From positions 13,848,262-13,912,261 of the forward strand of contig NC_068930.1 in assembly GCF_023091745.1 (NCBI RefSeq): a DNA stretch of 64,000 nt, read 5' to 3'. The notes beneath the pieces were generated by a model. That model made no database searches and had not been told where the DNA came from. It saw only the letters and a program-made list of their open reading frames with translations. Of this stretch, positions 34,171-46,488 are shown piece by piece. Made by a program: the position numbers and the translations under genes. This stretch comes from Budorcas taxicolor (Eukaryota; Chordata; Mammalia; Artiodactyla; Bovidae). The stretch's first letter is position 1, and every line of letters starts with the position of its first letter.

Positions 34171-37100
34171 CATATAAGCCAGATACCCCACGCCCAAGGT
34201 AAGAGAAACCCAAGTAAGATGGTAGGTGTTGCAAGAGGGAATCAAAGGGCAGACACACTGAAACCATACAGAAAACTAGTCAATCACACTAGGACCACAG
34301 CTTTGTCTAACTCAATGAAACTAAGCCATGCCTGTGGGGCAACCCAAGACAGGTGGGTCATGGTGGAGAGGTCTGACAGAATGTGGTCCACTGGAGAAGG
34401 GAACGGCAAACCACTTCAGTTTTCTTGCCTTGAGAACCCCATGAACAGTATGAAAAGGCGAAATGATAGGATACTGAAAGAGGAACTCCCCAGGTCAGTA
34501 GGTGCCCAATATGCTACTGGAGATCAGTGAAGAAATAACTCCAGAAAGAATGAAGGCATGGAGTTAAAGCAAAAACAATACCCAGTTGTGGATATGACTG
34601 GTGATAGAAGCAAGGTCTGATGCTGTAAAGAGCAATATTGCATAGGAACCTGGAATGTCAGGTCCATGAATCAAGGCAAATTGGAAGTGGTCAAACACGA
34701 GATGGCAAGAGTGAACAGTGACATTCTAGGAATCAGTGAACTAAAATGGACTGGAATGGGTGAATTTAACTCAGATGACCACTATATCTACTACTGCGGG
34801 CAGGAATCCCTCAGAAGAAATGGAGTAGCCATCATGGTCAACAAAAGAGTCTGAAATGCAGTACTTGGATGCAATCTCAAAAATGACAGAATGATCTCTA
34901 TTCATCTCCAAGGCAAACCATTCAATATCACTGTGATCCAAGTCTATGCCCCAACCAGTAACGCTGAAGAAGCTGAAGTTCAACAGTTCTATGAAGACCT
35001 ACAAGACCTTTTAGAACTAACACTCAAAAAAAATGTCCTTCTCATTATAGGGGACTGGAATGCTAAAGTAGGAAGTCAAGAAACACCTGGAGTAACAGGC
35101 AAATTTGGCCTTGGAATACAGAATGAAGCAGGGCAAAGACTAATAGAGTTTTGCCAAGAGAACGCACTGGTCATAGCAAACACCCTCTTCCAACAACACA
35201 AGAGAAGGCTCTACACATGGACATCATCACATGGTCAACACTGAAATCAGACTGATTATATTCTTTGCAGCCAAAGATGGAGAAGCTCTATACAGTCAGC
35301 AAAAACAAGACCAGGAGCTGACTGTGGCTCAGACCATGAACTCCTTATTGCCAAATTCAGACTTAAATTGAAGAAAGTAGGGAAAACCGCTAGACCATTC
35401 AGGTATGACCTAAATCAAATCCCTTATGCTTATACAGTGGAAGTGAGATATAAATTTAAGGGCCTAGAACTGATAGGTAGAGTGTCTGATGAACTATGGA
35501 ATGTGGTTCGTGACATTCTACAGGAGACAGGGATCAAGACCATCCCCATGGAAAAGAAATGCAAAAAAGCAAAATAGCTGTCTGGGGAGGGCTTACAAAT
35601 AGCTGTGAAAAGAAGAGAAGTGAAAAGCAAAGGAGAAAAGGAAAGATATAAGCATCTGAATGCAGAGTTCCAAAGAATAGCAAGAAGAGATAAGAAAGCC
35701 TTCCTCAGTGATCAATGCAAAGAAATAGAGGAAAAGAACAGAATGGGAAAGACTAGAGATCTCTTCAAGAAAATTAGAGATACCAAGGGAAGATTTCATG
35801 CAAAGATGGGCTCGATAAAGGACAGAAATGGTATGGACCTAACAGAAGCAGAAGATATTAAGAAGCGGTGGCAAGACTACACAGAAGAACTGTACAAAAA
35901 AGATCTTTATGACCAAGATAATCACGATGGTGTGATCACTTACCTAGGGCCAGACATCCTGGAATGTGAAGCCAAGTGGGCCTAGAAAGTGTCACTACAA
36001 ACAAAGCTAGTGGAGGTGATGGAATTCAGTTAAGCTATTTCAAATCTTGAAAGATGATGCTGTGAAAGTGCTGCACTCAATATGCCAGCAAATTTGGAAA
36101 ACTCAGCAGAGGCCACAGGACTGGAAAAGGTCAGATTTCATTTCAATTCCAAGGAAAGGCAATGCCAAAGAATGCTCAAACTACCGCACAATTGCACTCA
36201 TCTCACATGCTAGTAAAGTAATGCTCAAAATTCTTCAAGCCAGGCTTCAGCAATACATGAACCGTGAACTTCCTGATGTTCAACCTGGTTTTAGAAAAGG
36301 CAGAGGAACCAGAGATCAAATTGCCAACATCCGCTGAATCATGGAAAAAGCAAGAGAGTTCCAGAAAAACATCTATTTCTGCTTTATTGACTATACCAAA
36401 GCCTTTAACTGTGTGAATCACAATAAACTGTGGAAAATTCTGAGAGAGATGGGAATCCCAGACCACCTGACCTGCCTCTTGAGAAATCTGTATGCAGGTC
36501 AGGAAGCAACAATTATAACTGGACATGGGAAAACAGACTGGTTCTAAATAGGAAAAGGAGTACGTCAAGGCTGTATATTGTCACCCAGCTTATTTAACTT
36601 CTATGCAGAGTACATCATGAGAAACACTCAGCTGGATGAAGCACAAGCTGGAATCAAGATTGCTGGAAGAAATATCAATAACCTCAGATATGCAGATGAC
36701 TCCACCCTTATGGCAGAAAGTGAAGAGGAACTAAAAAGCCTCTTGATGAAAGTGAAAGAGGAGAGTGAAAAAGTTGGCTTAAAGCTCACCATTCAGAAAA
36801 CTAAGATCATGGCATCTGGTCCCATCACTTCATGGGAAATAGATGGAGAAACAGTGGAAACAGTGTCAGACTTTATTTTTCTGGGCTCCAAAATCATTGC
36901 AGATGGTGATTGCAGCCATGAAATTAAAGATACTTACTCCTTGGAAGGAACGTTATGACCAACTAGACAGCATATTAAAAAGAAGAGACATTACTTTGAC
37001 AAATTTCCATCTAGTCAAGGCTATGGTTATTCCAGTGGTCATGTATGGATGTGAGAGTCAGACTATAAAGAAAGCTGAATATCAAAGAATTGATGCTTTT

Positions 37101-37460
37101 GAACTGTGATGTTGGAGAAGACTCTTGAGAGTCCCTTGGACTGCAAGGAGATCCAACCAGTCCATCCTAAGGGAGGTCAGTCCTGGGTGTTCATTAGAAG
37201 GACTGATATTGAAGCTGAAACTCCAATACCTTGGCCACCTGATGTGAAGAGCTTTTTCATTTGAAAGACCCTGATGCTGGGAAAGACTGAAGGCCAGATG
37301 AGAAGGGGATGACAAAGGATTTGTTGGTTGAACGGCATTGCTGACTCAATGGATATTGGTTTGGGTAAACTCCAGGAATTGGTGATGGACATTGAGGCCT
37401 GGTGTGCCACGGTCCATGGGGTCACAAAAAGGCAGACACGACTGAGCAACTGAACTGAAC
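34171..37460 (+). mobile_element. RTE-BovB LINE, near full length
   Basis: About 3.3 kb, starting in the 5' leader (AGATACCCCACGCCCAAGGT then AAGAGAAACCCAAG) and ending with ACTGAGCAACTGAACTGAAC. It carries all domains and is the least damaged BovB here: three stop substitutions and a few single-base shifts in the frame. No convincing target duplication was seen, so the exact 5' boundary is uncertain by some tens of bases. Confidence 0.95.
34666..37109 (+). pseudogene. BovB endonuclease-reverse transcriptase, few disruptions
   Basis: One register holds from 34666 to about 35982, broken only by stops at 34852 (TGA), 35242 (TGA) and 35575 (TAG). The first two look like CpG decay of arginine codons, the third changes a tryptophan codon. 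Endonuclease landmarks ISELKWTG, IIGDWNAKVG and the GSDH end are intact. Single-base losses near 35982 and 36025 shift to a second register, 36047-36958, with polymerase motif A (CFIDYTKAF), motif B (SPSLFNFY) and an intact YADD at about 36690-36701. A further shift gives 36843-37109. Inactive as it stands. Confidence 0.93.
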
Positions 37461-37648
37461 TCAATACAAAGAAATGTACTTGACACTGTGGCTAGTATGA
37501 TGAGGATTAAGATAGGGCCCCTAAAAATAGAGAGTGATACTGTGATTTTATGATTGAATTTAAAGGGAAGAGATGCTAATTTTGTTGCATTTTACATTGA
37601 AGTACAGAGTTAAGTAGTAGAGAGAAAATATTTCCAAGGACTGGAATA
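37461..37648. other. Short unique stretch
   Basis: Nothing recognised between BovB and the next SINE. Confidence 0.4.
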
Positions 37649-37660
37649 CCAACTACTGCT

Positions 37661-37776
37661 GCTGCTTGTGCTGTTAAGTTGCTTTAGTTTTGTCTGACTC
37701 TGTGCGACCCCATAGGTGGCACCCCACCAGGCTCCCCTGTCCCTGGGATTCTCCAGACAAGAGCATTGGAGTGGAT
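37661..37776 (-). mobile_element. BOV-A monomer SINE
   Basis: A single BOV-A unit: GTGCTGTTAAGTTGCTTTAG, GACTCTGTGCGACCCCATAG, CCCTGTCCCTGGGATTCTCC. It lacks the second unit of BOV-A2 and any tRNA head. CCAACTACTGCTGCT (from 37649) and CCAGCTACTACTGCT (from 37777) are a probable target duplication with two differences. Confidence 0.85.
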
Positions 37777-37791
37777 CCAGCTACTACTGCT

Positions 37792-38735
37792 TCCTCTTAA
37801 AATACAGACTATCAGCTATATACAGAGCTTGGGCCTAGGAAATGAATATCTGAATTTTTTTTTTTTATTCTCTGTCCCTAAAATTTTTTGTGACCTTGAA
37901 AAATTTGATTAACATCTATAAAAAGGTGATAAACCCTGATCATAGTAACCCATCTACCCAGATACTAATCTATGCATTTAAAACACGTCCTTCCGAGTGA
38001 CCGTAATAGAAGAAGAGGAAGACAGTAGTTCAAGCAGCATTAATTAAATGCTGTAGTTTGCAAGTGGCACCCATTTCTACTCACATTTCATTGGATTGAA
38101 CTAACCACAAGGCCACCTTGCTTCCCAGGGGGATTTTTGTTCTCATGTCTCTGGCCTTATAGGAACTGAATGCTTGTGAACATAAATAACACAGAATGCC
38201 AAACATACTCAAAGGAGTTTTAATGTAGTGTAAATCTGCTTCCCCTATTTGAAAGTCTTCTCGATTCTACATGAAGTTTTATTGATATCTATGAAACAAT
38301 TCACTTCCCTCTCCTTAAAATTTCACTCTTTCCCCATCTAATCCATTAGAACATATCTTGGAAAGCAAAGCCTCCATCAGAATATGGTATTACATGACAT
38401 TGTAACCTTCTTCCCCTCCAGAAAACCATTCTTTATGAATAAAACATGGGTGACCTTTAAAAACTTAGCAGTTGTACTAGGTGATTGCATATTAACAAGC
38501 TTTTTGAAGAAATAGGACAGGCACTATATGTTTCAGTTAAGAATAGATAATAGAACTATTCAAATATTGTATTATGTTACTCAATACAAGGAAAGGCAAC
38601 AACTGTTTTACAAAGTCTGCTTATATTTCCCTGAATGTAATTGTATGTGACTTCCCACTTATCTTAATTGTACTTTTACCCCAAAGACTCCCATGGAAGA
38701 AGCAATTCTTCCTATTGACTTGATTTTTTTCAATA
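37792..38735. other. Unique sequence, no gene seen
   Basis: AT-rich. A faint MIR-core-like stretch lies near 37880-37935 (GACCTTGAAAAATTTGATTA), too weak to call. No other feature. Confidence 0.45.
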
Positions 38736-38747
38736 TTTGGTTAAGTA

Positions 38748-38877
38748 AGTAAGTAAGTAAATTCACTCAGTCGTGTCCAACTCTTTGTGACCCCGTGGAC
38801 TGCAGCCCACCAGGCTCCTCAGTCCATGGGATTCTCCAGGCAAGAATACTGGAGTGGGTTGCCATTTCCTTCTTCAT
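38748..38877 (-). mobile_element. 5'-truncated Bov-tA SINE with AAGT-repeat tail
   Basis: The body from ATTCACTCAGTCGTGTCCAA to GGGTTGCCATTTCCTTCTTC is present and the tRNA head is absent. TTTGGTTAAGTA flanks it at 38736-38747 and 38878-38889. The SINE's tail side is a short AAGT tetranucleotide array (38744-38760) that starts inside the target duplication itself. Confidence 0.93.
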
Positions 38878-39039
38878 TTTGGTTAAGTATCTACAAAAAT
38901 GTTGAGGCCTGTTGAGTAGGGAATAAAGAAAGGCAGAATTCCTTAGAATAGAATTGAATCTTCTGACTTCCAAATACAAATCCTCAGAAATTTCTCAGTA
39001 CCTGGCTGGCATATAAAGGTTACTCAATACATAATTATT

Positions 39040-39225
39040 ACTTTTAATGATATTGCTATTTTTAAATTTAAAAAAAAAATTTTTTTTTTTTTTTTTGGCT
39101 ACACCAGGTCTTAACTGCAGCATGTGAGATCTTTAGCTGTGGCAAGTAGCATCTATTTCCCCAACCAGATACTGAACCTGCATTGGAAGCATGGAGTCTT
39201 AACCACTGGACCATGATGGAAATCC
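39040..39225 (-). mobile_element. CHR-type SINE with perfect 17-bp target duplication
   Basis: An A-run and T-run precede TTGGCTACACCAGGTCTTAA. The head GAGTCTTAACCACTGGACCA and GATGGAAATCCC follows. The family's central part is deleted. CTCAATACATAATTATT flanks it perfectly at 39023-39039 and 39226-39242. Confidence 0.9.
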
Positions 39226-39242
39226 CTCAATACATAATTATT

Positions 39243-40309
39243 GAACAGGAAGTGTGTTCTTAGAGGATAAACTTTAGATGAAGGTAAAAAGAGATCGCTA
39301 GAGAATCTTATCAGTGTTATGAGGAAACAAGTAATCAAATCATAAAAGAAAGGTTTAGGTTGAACTCCTGGGGAGAAATATCTGGAAGGAAGTGAACGAA
39401 ATAAGGAGGATTCAATCAACTCATAGAAACAAACAGGAAGCGGCCTCTGCTTAAGGATGTTTCTAATTCAGTCACTCAGGAGAATTATATTCAAACTAGG
39501 TTCTCTAGGGTTCTTAGGGGATAACTCAAGAGGCACTAAAGCAACAGGGAGTCTTCATTCAGGGAAGCTCAGCATTTGTTTGTTAATAAAAGAGGTGCTC
39601 AATGTAAGATCTCACTATGAAAAGGTTCCATTTCTATGAAAAATACTCTGACAATCGTCTTTCAGAATATGATGATTCTTTCAGGCAAAACTGTGTGCCC
39701 TGGTCTCAATCGACAGAATGAGATAGAGATACAAAAATATGTCCCTCTTTTCCCATATCAGTCTTCTTCCCACTTTCATTCAAAAGTCTCCTTAGGTGGG
39801 CTTAGTTAAAAGCAGTGACATCCTGGGAGCCAGAGGCATAATGCCTTATTCTGGCACTAGGGTGTACACCAAAGAGCTTGTAGGGTCCCGCATCCCGTAG
39901 GGAGCAAAACACGGAGCTCGACAAGTGTCCTGACATTGTTGGAACTACTTGGAAGCAGCTCAATGTAGATAACAGCTCTGTATTACGTAGGTCACAGTTT
40001 TACTTGTTCTGTTGCAGTGGAGAATATGTCAGGCTGTAGAGCTCTCTTGGAGACACAGGTTACACCACAGCCAACCTTTCCACCTCTCTATCCCTCCCAT
40101 TTTAGTCTAGGTGTATTTGGCCACACTCAGTGATCAGTTACTTTGGCCAAGACGTTTGAGCTCTTGGGATTTCAGTGTTTTCATATAGGGAATGCATTAG
40201 TCTGTTCACCTTGAGAAGGGCAACTGAGACCTTAAATGAGGAACTATTTTGAAAAGTAGACTATACAGAACTAGCTATGTTCCTGTTGCTTTTGTTAAGT
40301 CGATCAAAT
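39243..40309. other. Unique sequence, no gene seen
   Basis: No ruminant repeat or coding signal. A mid-GC part with several CpGs at about 39870-40000 (CCCGCATCCCGTAGGGAGCA) is unassigned. Confidence 0.45.
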
Positions 40310-40321
40310 ATCTTTGGTGTA

Positions 40322-40553
40322 TGTGCATGTGTGTGCTAAGTTGCTTCAATCAATCGTGTCCAACTCTTTGCGACCTTATGGACTATAGTCTGCCAGGCTC
40401 CTCTGTCCATGGGATTCTCTAGGAAAGAGTACTGGAGTGGGTTGCCATGCTCTCCTCCATGAGATCTTCCTGACCCAGAGAAAAACCTTTATCTCTTACA
40501 TCTACCTGCATTGGAACGTGGGTTCTTTACCACTAATGCTATCTGGGAAGCCC
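40322..40553 (-). mobile_element. Bov-tA SINE, full length
   Basis: Reverse Bov-tA from GTGTGCTAAGTTGCTTCAAT through CTTTGCGACCTTATGGACTA to the head end GCTATCTGGGAAGCCC. ATCTTTGGTGTAT (40310-40322) and ATCTTTTGTATAT (40554-40566) agree at 11 of 13 positions. Confidence 0.92.
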
Positions 40554-40566
40554 ATCTTTTGTATAT

Positions 40567-43500
40567 AATTGTAGGTAAAATCAATCCTATTATATCTGGG
40601 GAGACTTTTGTCTAAGCAGAGCTTTAAAACATGTAGCCTCTTCTGTATGAGAGGCATTAACAGTGTAGCTTTAAAAAGTTACAAACTCAAGCAGTGACTT
40701 CTTTAGATGGTGAGGAACAAGGCTGGGAAAAGTTTTAAACCACTTTACTTAATAAGAGGCTACTTCTACTTTGCAAGCAGCTAGTGTTCTTGTCAACATA
40801 CACTACAAGATTTTCTTTGGAAAATATATATACATATTTCTGGATCACTTGCTTATGCAGACGTCAATAAGGTAAATATGTTTTTGCAAGAGGAATAAGG
40901 GATGGTACCGGTTCAGCTGGGCTAGAAGAGATGTCATCAGGACACCGATCTTCATTTCACCTAGTCTCACACTCAAGAACATTCAGAGGATGGTTTCTTA
41001 CAGCAAGTGAGCAGGACTAGGGCTCAGAAAACTTGGGGCAAAACCCCAAAGAGGGAGGTCCTTTCTGAGAATAAGAGCATTGAAAGCCTCCAGGAGGAAG
41101 ACAGGTTCCTACTGGAGGGACTGTTCTCTTGGCACCAGAGCATTCTTGATGGGGGCTTGAGGGTAAGCTATATGCTCTATCTGTATAAAAATGAACAATG
41201 CACCATTGCCTGAGTCTATTGGTCATTATCGTGTCCTTTATTGACTACAGTCCTTCACATCACCATTGCTTTTGTGGCAACTGCTCAATGTTTATGAAAC
41301 ACCAAGTGAAAATGAGCTTTAGAATCTATAGAACCCTGAAAAACAGTGAATACAGATTCAGAATTACTAAGCATGGAATTATTCAACACAGATACAGATT
41401 ATTAAGCTGATAGAAAATGTAAGTATGAATAACTCATAGAATATTTGAAGAACTTTTGCAGTGCTGCAGAGTCCAATTACATACATCAAAGTATGAGTGT
41501 CCTTTTAAAGCTGGAAGATCCTCAAGTGGTGGAACGTTATTATTATTTATTATATTATTATTTTATCTTATACTTACAGCAATTCTTATAGTAACTGATA
41601 ATTAATATTAATTGAAATATACAGAATATTTATGTATCTATATTTCTGAATACTTTTTGACTTTTCTTAGATCATCAGCTATCTTCAAAACTGCAATGGA
41701 ATGAAACTGATTACATTCCACCAAGAATTTTATCATAGGAGATGTCTTAAATTATTTAAAACTGGAGCCTTGACTGAAATGATTCTGACTTGTGGAGTAC
41801 TCCTTTCATTCAAATATATTGGCAACTTGTTCTTTTTAATCTCTGAGAATAAACTAGGCAGTTTCATTTAATCTACAATTATGGCAATAAGCCTCATAAC
41901 TTTGCTTTGCTTTGCTGGGCAGGCTGGGATAAGATTGCCTCTAGGTGGCTCGGTGCTGTTTCATCTTTTTACTGTACGCACCACCTCTCCAGAGAGCTGG
42001 GGATAGATATATCCAAGCACTGAACAGACAAAATCACTTACATTTGTCATTTTAGCATTTAGGCTCCTAGGATTGTCAAAAGGATTCCTGATATATAAAA
42101 TAAAGATGTCTCTGGGCAGGAGGGAGTCCAGGGATGTTTGCATGGCGGTTCCCTTAATATATGCAGCGTACACAGCAGTTCACTCCCGACGCCAATGTGG
42201 GGAGGAAGGGAAGGGGCGCTGCATGGAGCCCACTTGAGAAGTTTTCTCCAATGTGTCATTAAGGTGTTTCAGAGCATCTGTGTGGCTGCCACATGAACTG
42301 GATGGGAACACAAAGTAATCAATTTCAGTTGAGAGCACTAATTTATCACCTTGCCATCTTTTATTGCAAGGTAGAGAATCTCAATCCCTTATTCTCTCAC
42401 TTTTTCTCTTTCACACACAGGCACACACACACACATCTATCTCCCATACATACCCACAAACTCTTACACTCAACCAAACCTTTTTCGAAAAAATTTCATA
42501 TCAAACTCCCAAATCAGAAAATTTTATCCTTTTTGTCTTTAGTTAGCATGAATTTAGACTTGTGAAGATAGTTGATTCACTGACATTTTTTCATATATTT
42601 GGAGGCTTTTTACATTTTCCTCTTTTGACTCCTAAAATAAGTTTGAGTATGATTACAGCATTAATGTAGGTCTGCTTCCTAAATTCATTCTCTGCCAGTT
42701 AGTAAAGAAAGTATTGATATTTTGCTTTTAGAGCTAAAATCCTAATCTGAAGGAACAATTTAATACAGTGGCTCAAATCTTAATTTCTGGGGTCAGGTTG
42801 GCGGCAAAGTCAAATTATCAAAGTAGAAACTTAAACCCTCAAAGCACTTAGGAGGAAGCATAGCTTGAAAGGTGGCATGACCATCAACCTTTTGCTGTCA
42901 CTAGCCCAGCCCGAGGGCCCCACTGTGACTTCTGCTTGCAAGTCCTGTGGGGTGTTTGACATGACAAGTCCAAGGCAGGATCCCTTTCTGGACATGGGAC
43001 AGAACAGTCCAGGGAAGAGCACGTCGAGATGGCAATCATTATCCAAAAATAGATTTTGCAGGTCTTAAATGTCCTTAAAGTAAATTTTGCATTATTTTTC
43101 TCAGCATTGAAAGTTCAGATTTCTAAAAAGACTTGAAAAGCACCTGAGGCATTTCCTGGAATCCTTACTTTTAATCTTTTTTAGCTGAATCTAGATTCAA
43201 CTTTGCTATCTTGGCCGCTTCATTTTTATTTCAGTAAACCATAATGTAGAAGCTCTCATTATGTGAAATGATTATCTTTGGAGCGTATTTTTTCTGGAAG
43301 TCTGGCATTTGTGTACGTTATTTATATCATAATATACAGCACTCCACCCACACCAAAAAATAAATCTTGTTTGGCCACTGAGGCCAAAGTTCATTTGTCC
43401 ACTCCAGATGTGTTTTCCTTCAGAACCCCTACAAGTTCTCAGGGTTTATTTCATAAACTCTAAAATCCCACCACAAACATTTTTTTTTCCCTTTTAACTC

Positions 43501-44670
43501 CTAATATATATATTTTTTCCTCTGCAAGCCCTGATGTTCTCTCTGTTACTCCCAAAATTTCTCCCTAGACCCCAATTTCCTAACCAAAGCACATTACTGA
43601 TCTGATGCTTTCAACAGCCTGGTAGCACATCAATAAACTAAAGATTATTGTGCTTTGTCAGGTTTTATTTTGTAACATTATGGGAAATTCTCCGCTGTCT
43701 TGGATGAGTGCGTAAACTCTGATTGCTTGACAATTAACAGAGCTAGTAATAGAAAAGGCAATGCAATTTACCTTCGTACAAGGGATCTCAGTTAACAAAA
43801 ATTAAACTATTGAACTCTCCTCTCCAAGGAAAGGGATGTTGCCTCATTATATTAAAAAAGAAAAACAGATTCCAGTGGCAAGTGGGCCCTCAGTCTGGCT
43901 GGAGGAATTTATTGTTCAGATTATGTGCTTTTCTGACATGCATACAAAATTATGGCTTTTAAACTGGACCAAACTCTCTCTTCATTAAATGAGTATTTCC
44001 CCCCTTTGGTACTATAATTCAAAGAGAGCCTTCTAGATAAATAATGTCGAGGGGGAGTATCTAAGTGTGCTCCGTGGTTTGGATGTTGAGAATATGTCCC
44101 TTATCTACAGGCTGGGAGTACAGCTCTTCTCTCTCTATCTCCTCCACTCTCTGCGTCTCTGTCTGTCGGTATCACAGCACTAAAGAAGAAAATATACAGT
44201 GTAATTAAATACAGAACCATCACGCTAAAAGGGAGGAACTCCCACAGAGCAGAGCGCTGGGTTTTACAGACTCCCACGGAGACCATATGAAGCTTGCATT
44301 CAAAATGGCATCTGCAGCTTTGAGCCTGCCTTCTGCCCTTTCTGAGATTCTGCTTAGTTCAAAGAAATACTGTGTTTGAACACAGACATCCCGATAACTC
44401 CATAAAGTCACAAGGGAAGTTGAGTCTTTGCTTCCCTCTTCCTCGAGAATTTCAACCTCTAAAATCTCTCTCTCTTTTTAAATAAGTTCTTATATACCCT
44501 CCTAATGCTCTCAAACTAGTTATCTAAAATCCTGAGTGAATGGTGAACAACTTTAGCTTTAAGCACTATGAAAGATGAGCAACTGTTAGGCTCTAGAAGA
44601 GGCTGTTATAGTTCTAGTTGCCATGGAAGACACACAAAATTACAAGACTTGTTTCTGTCTCCAAGAAGTT
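40567..44670. other. Longest repeat-poor stretch (4.1 kb)
   Basis: No BovB, L1, Bov-tA or CHR element over 4.1 kb, in a window where such elements otherwise come every 1-2 kb. Simple repeats only: a TTA tract at 41537-41570 and CA at 42412-42435. No frame has a recognisable domain. Stretches such as 43640-43800 (GACAATTAACAGAGCTAGTA) and 44040-44460 (nine CpGs) could be conserved non-coding DNA, but the sequence alone cannot show conservation. Confidence 0.5.
42412..42435. repeat. (CA)n microsatellite
   Basis: A short CA run, preceded by ACACACAGG. Confidence 0.9.
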
Positions 44671-44674
44671 TATG

Positions 44675-44795
44675 GTCCTGGGATCAGCCAATGATCTGTG
44701 GGCCAGATTTAGCCTGTCACCTGTTTCTGTGTGGTCTGCAAGGAAGAATGGTTTTTATATTTTCACATAGTAGAAAAAAATTCAAACCAAGGAGA
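44675..44795. mobile_element. Possible hAT-type MER element remnant
   Basis: GATCTGTGGGCCAGATTTAG, CCTGTTTCTGTGTGGTCTGC and AAGAATGGTTTTTATATTTT follow the order seen in common non-autonomous hAT elements of mammals. Only one end is visible and a SINE fragment follows at once. Orientation and subfamily are not assigned. Confidence 0.4.
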
Positions 44796-44802
44796 CTTCC
44801 CC

Positions 44803-44935
44803 AGCAAGAATACTGGAGTGGGTTTGCCATTTCCTTCTCCAGGGAATCTTCCATATGCAGGGATCAAACCCACGTCTGTTATGTCTCCTGTATTGGCAGG
44901 TGGGTTCTTTACCATCAGCACCACCTGGGAAGACC
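44803..44935 (-). mobile_element. Bov-tA SINE, head-side fragment
   Basis: Unlike the truncated copies elsewhere, this one keeps the tRNA-derived head (ATTGGCAGGTGGGTTCTTTA, CAGCACCACCTGGGAAGACC). It lacks most of the BovB-like tail and starts at CAGCAAGAATACTGGAGTG. Loss of the 3' part points to later deletion, since target-primed insertion loses the 5' part. Confidence 0.87.
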
Positions 44936-46057
44936 AGGTCAAAGTAAGAAAGGCTCAGGAATGAAGGATTGGTACTCAGTGCCATTGAAACAATTAATTC
45001 TGCTTCAAAAAATGGGAAATGACTGGCAAAGAAGCATTATGAGCAACAAGAATATCATTTATTGACAACATAAGGCGAAAACCATACATGTATATCCACC
45101 ATGTTTCGTATTTCATGAGTCATTTTTTGGGGAACTTTAATAAAGTGAAGTTCCTGCTGTAACATTAATTACATGATTAATTCTAAATGATTATCTGCTA
45201 AAATCAGTGAGAAAATTCAATGTATGGTTTTACATATGGTCATTTCAACCTTAAAACACAGAATGCAAGGGGTTAAGAACATTATGAACTGTTTGTAGTG
45301 CAGGCTTACATACTCTGAAACACTGGTAGAAAATTATTTAAAATGTGATAGGCTTTGGGATTTAATTAGAAAGTAATGTAAAAGAAAATGCTTCATTATG
45401 AAATTATAATACAGTTGTGTTTAATTTTTCTTCTCATGTAATTCAAACATATTTTTCTTCTTTTCTTTGTATCCAGGCTTGGACAACTTCAGTGGCTACC
45501 CTGATTTTTATTTACCATCCATTTTGTCCATAGAATGCTGCTTGACCTTATTGATGATATCATTGCATTATTTTAAAATAGTTTCCTTTTTTCTTTATGG
45601 CTCTGTTATAAAAAGTGCAAAAAGAATAGAAAAGATTTTATTACCATGTGTTTAAAATGGCTTGCATCTTAAAGAAGTAACAGAAATTATGAAAGCAGGA
45701 TCAGGCGGTATTCAACCATAACACAGTTGAGGGACAGGAGAGTTGTGTCTAAAAGACAACACAGCTAGTTAAATAAGTGAAATTCAGTTGTATGGACACA
45801 ATACTATGCATTTTAAGTTTGTGTAGCACGGTGGAGGGTTCATCTTTCTATATCAAGTGGCTGTGACTCCAGTCTCATTTACTTGTTAAATATTTATTGA
45901 GCACATACTCTGTGCTCTGGCTTTAAGGGTACGGGACTAAAGCTTAAGGGACATAGGACTGTGTCAAGCTGTAGGGACACAGAGACAAATGAGACAGACA
46001 TTGACTATAGTCTAGAAAGAAAGACAGGCAAAGGAGATGATTAAATACAACGTGATC
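44936..46057. other. Unique sequence with an old L2/MIR-type end
   Basis: No gene. At about 45880-46020 TTAAATATTTATTGAGCACA, TACTCTGTGCTCTGG and GACACAGAGACAAATGAGAC resemble the old mammalian L2-type 3' end pattern, moderately diverged. Confidence 0.45.
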
Positions 46058-46232
46058 AGTTTAGTTCAGTTCAGTTGCTCAGTCGTGTCCAACTCTTTGC
46101 GACCCCATGAATCGCAGCACGCCAGGCCTCCCTGTCCATCACCAACTCCTGGAGTTTACCCAAACCCATGTCCATTGAAGTCAGTGATGCCATCCAACCA
46201 TCACATCCTCTGTCATTCCCTTCTCTACCTCC
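46058..46232 (-). mobile_element. RTE-BovB LINE, short 3' end
   Basis: AGTTCAGTTCAGTTGCTCAG through CGACCCCATGAATCGCAGCA to CATTCCCTTCTC, then divergence. The minus-strand frame at 46071-46343 shows the family's MDREAWRAAIHGVAKS end. No target duplication seen. Confidence 0.9.
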
Positions 46233-46465
46233 CCAGGGCACTGTTAAAAAATATACAGTGGCTATTGAGAAGTCTCTTAACCAAGACTGGGAGACAGGGG
46301 TAGAGGTCAATGCAAAGCTTTGTGGCTGAGGACAAGGTAACATCTCCCCCCTTTTCTTATCTCCCAGCCTCTATGGTGTGGCTGCTGTTCACACTGTGAA
46401 CGTTGCCAGTGTGAGGCAGAGAGAGCTCAGCCATCCTCCATCCTCACAACTTTTCTCTCCTTTCT

Positions 46466-46488
46466 TCTTCTCTCTCTCTCTCTCTCTG
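46466..46488. repeat. (CT)n repeat
   Basis: A short CT run. Confidence 0.92.
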
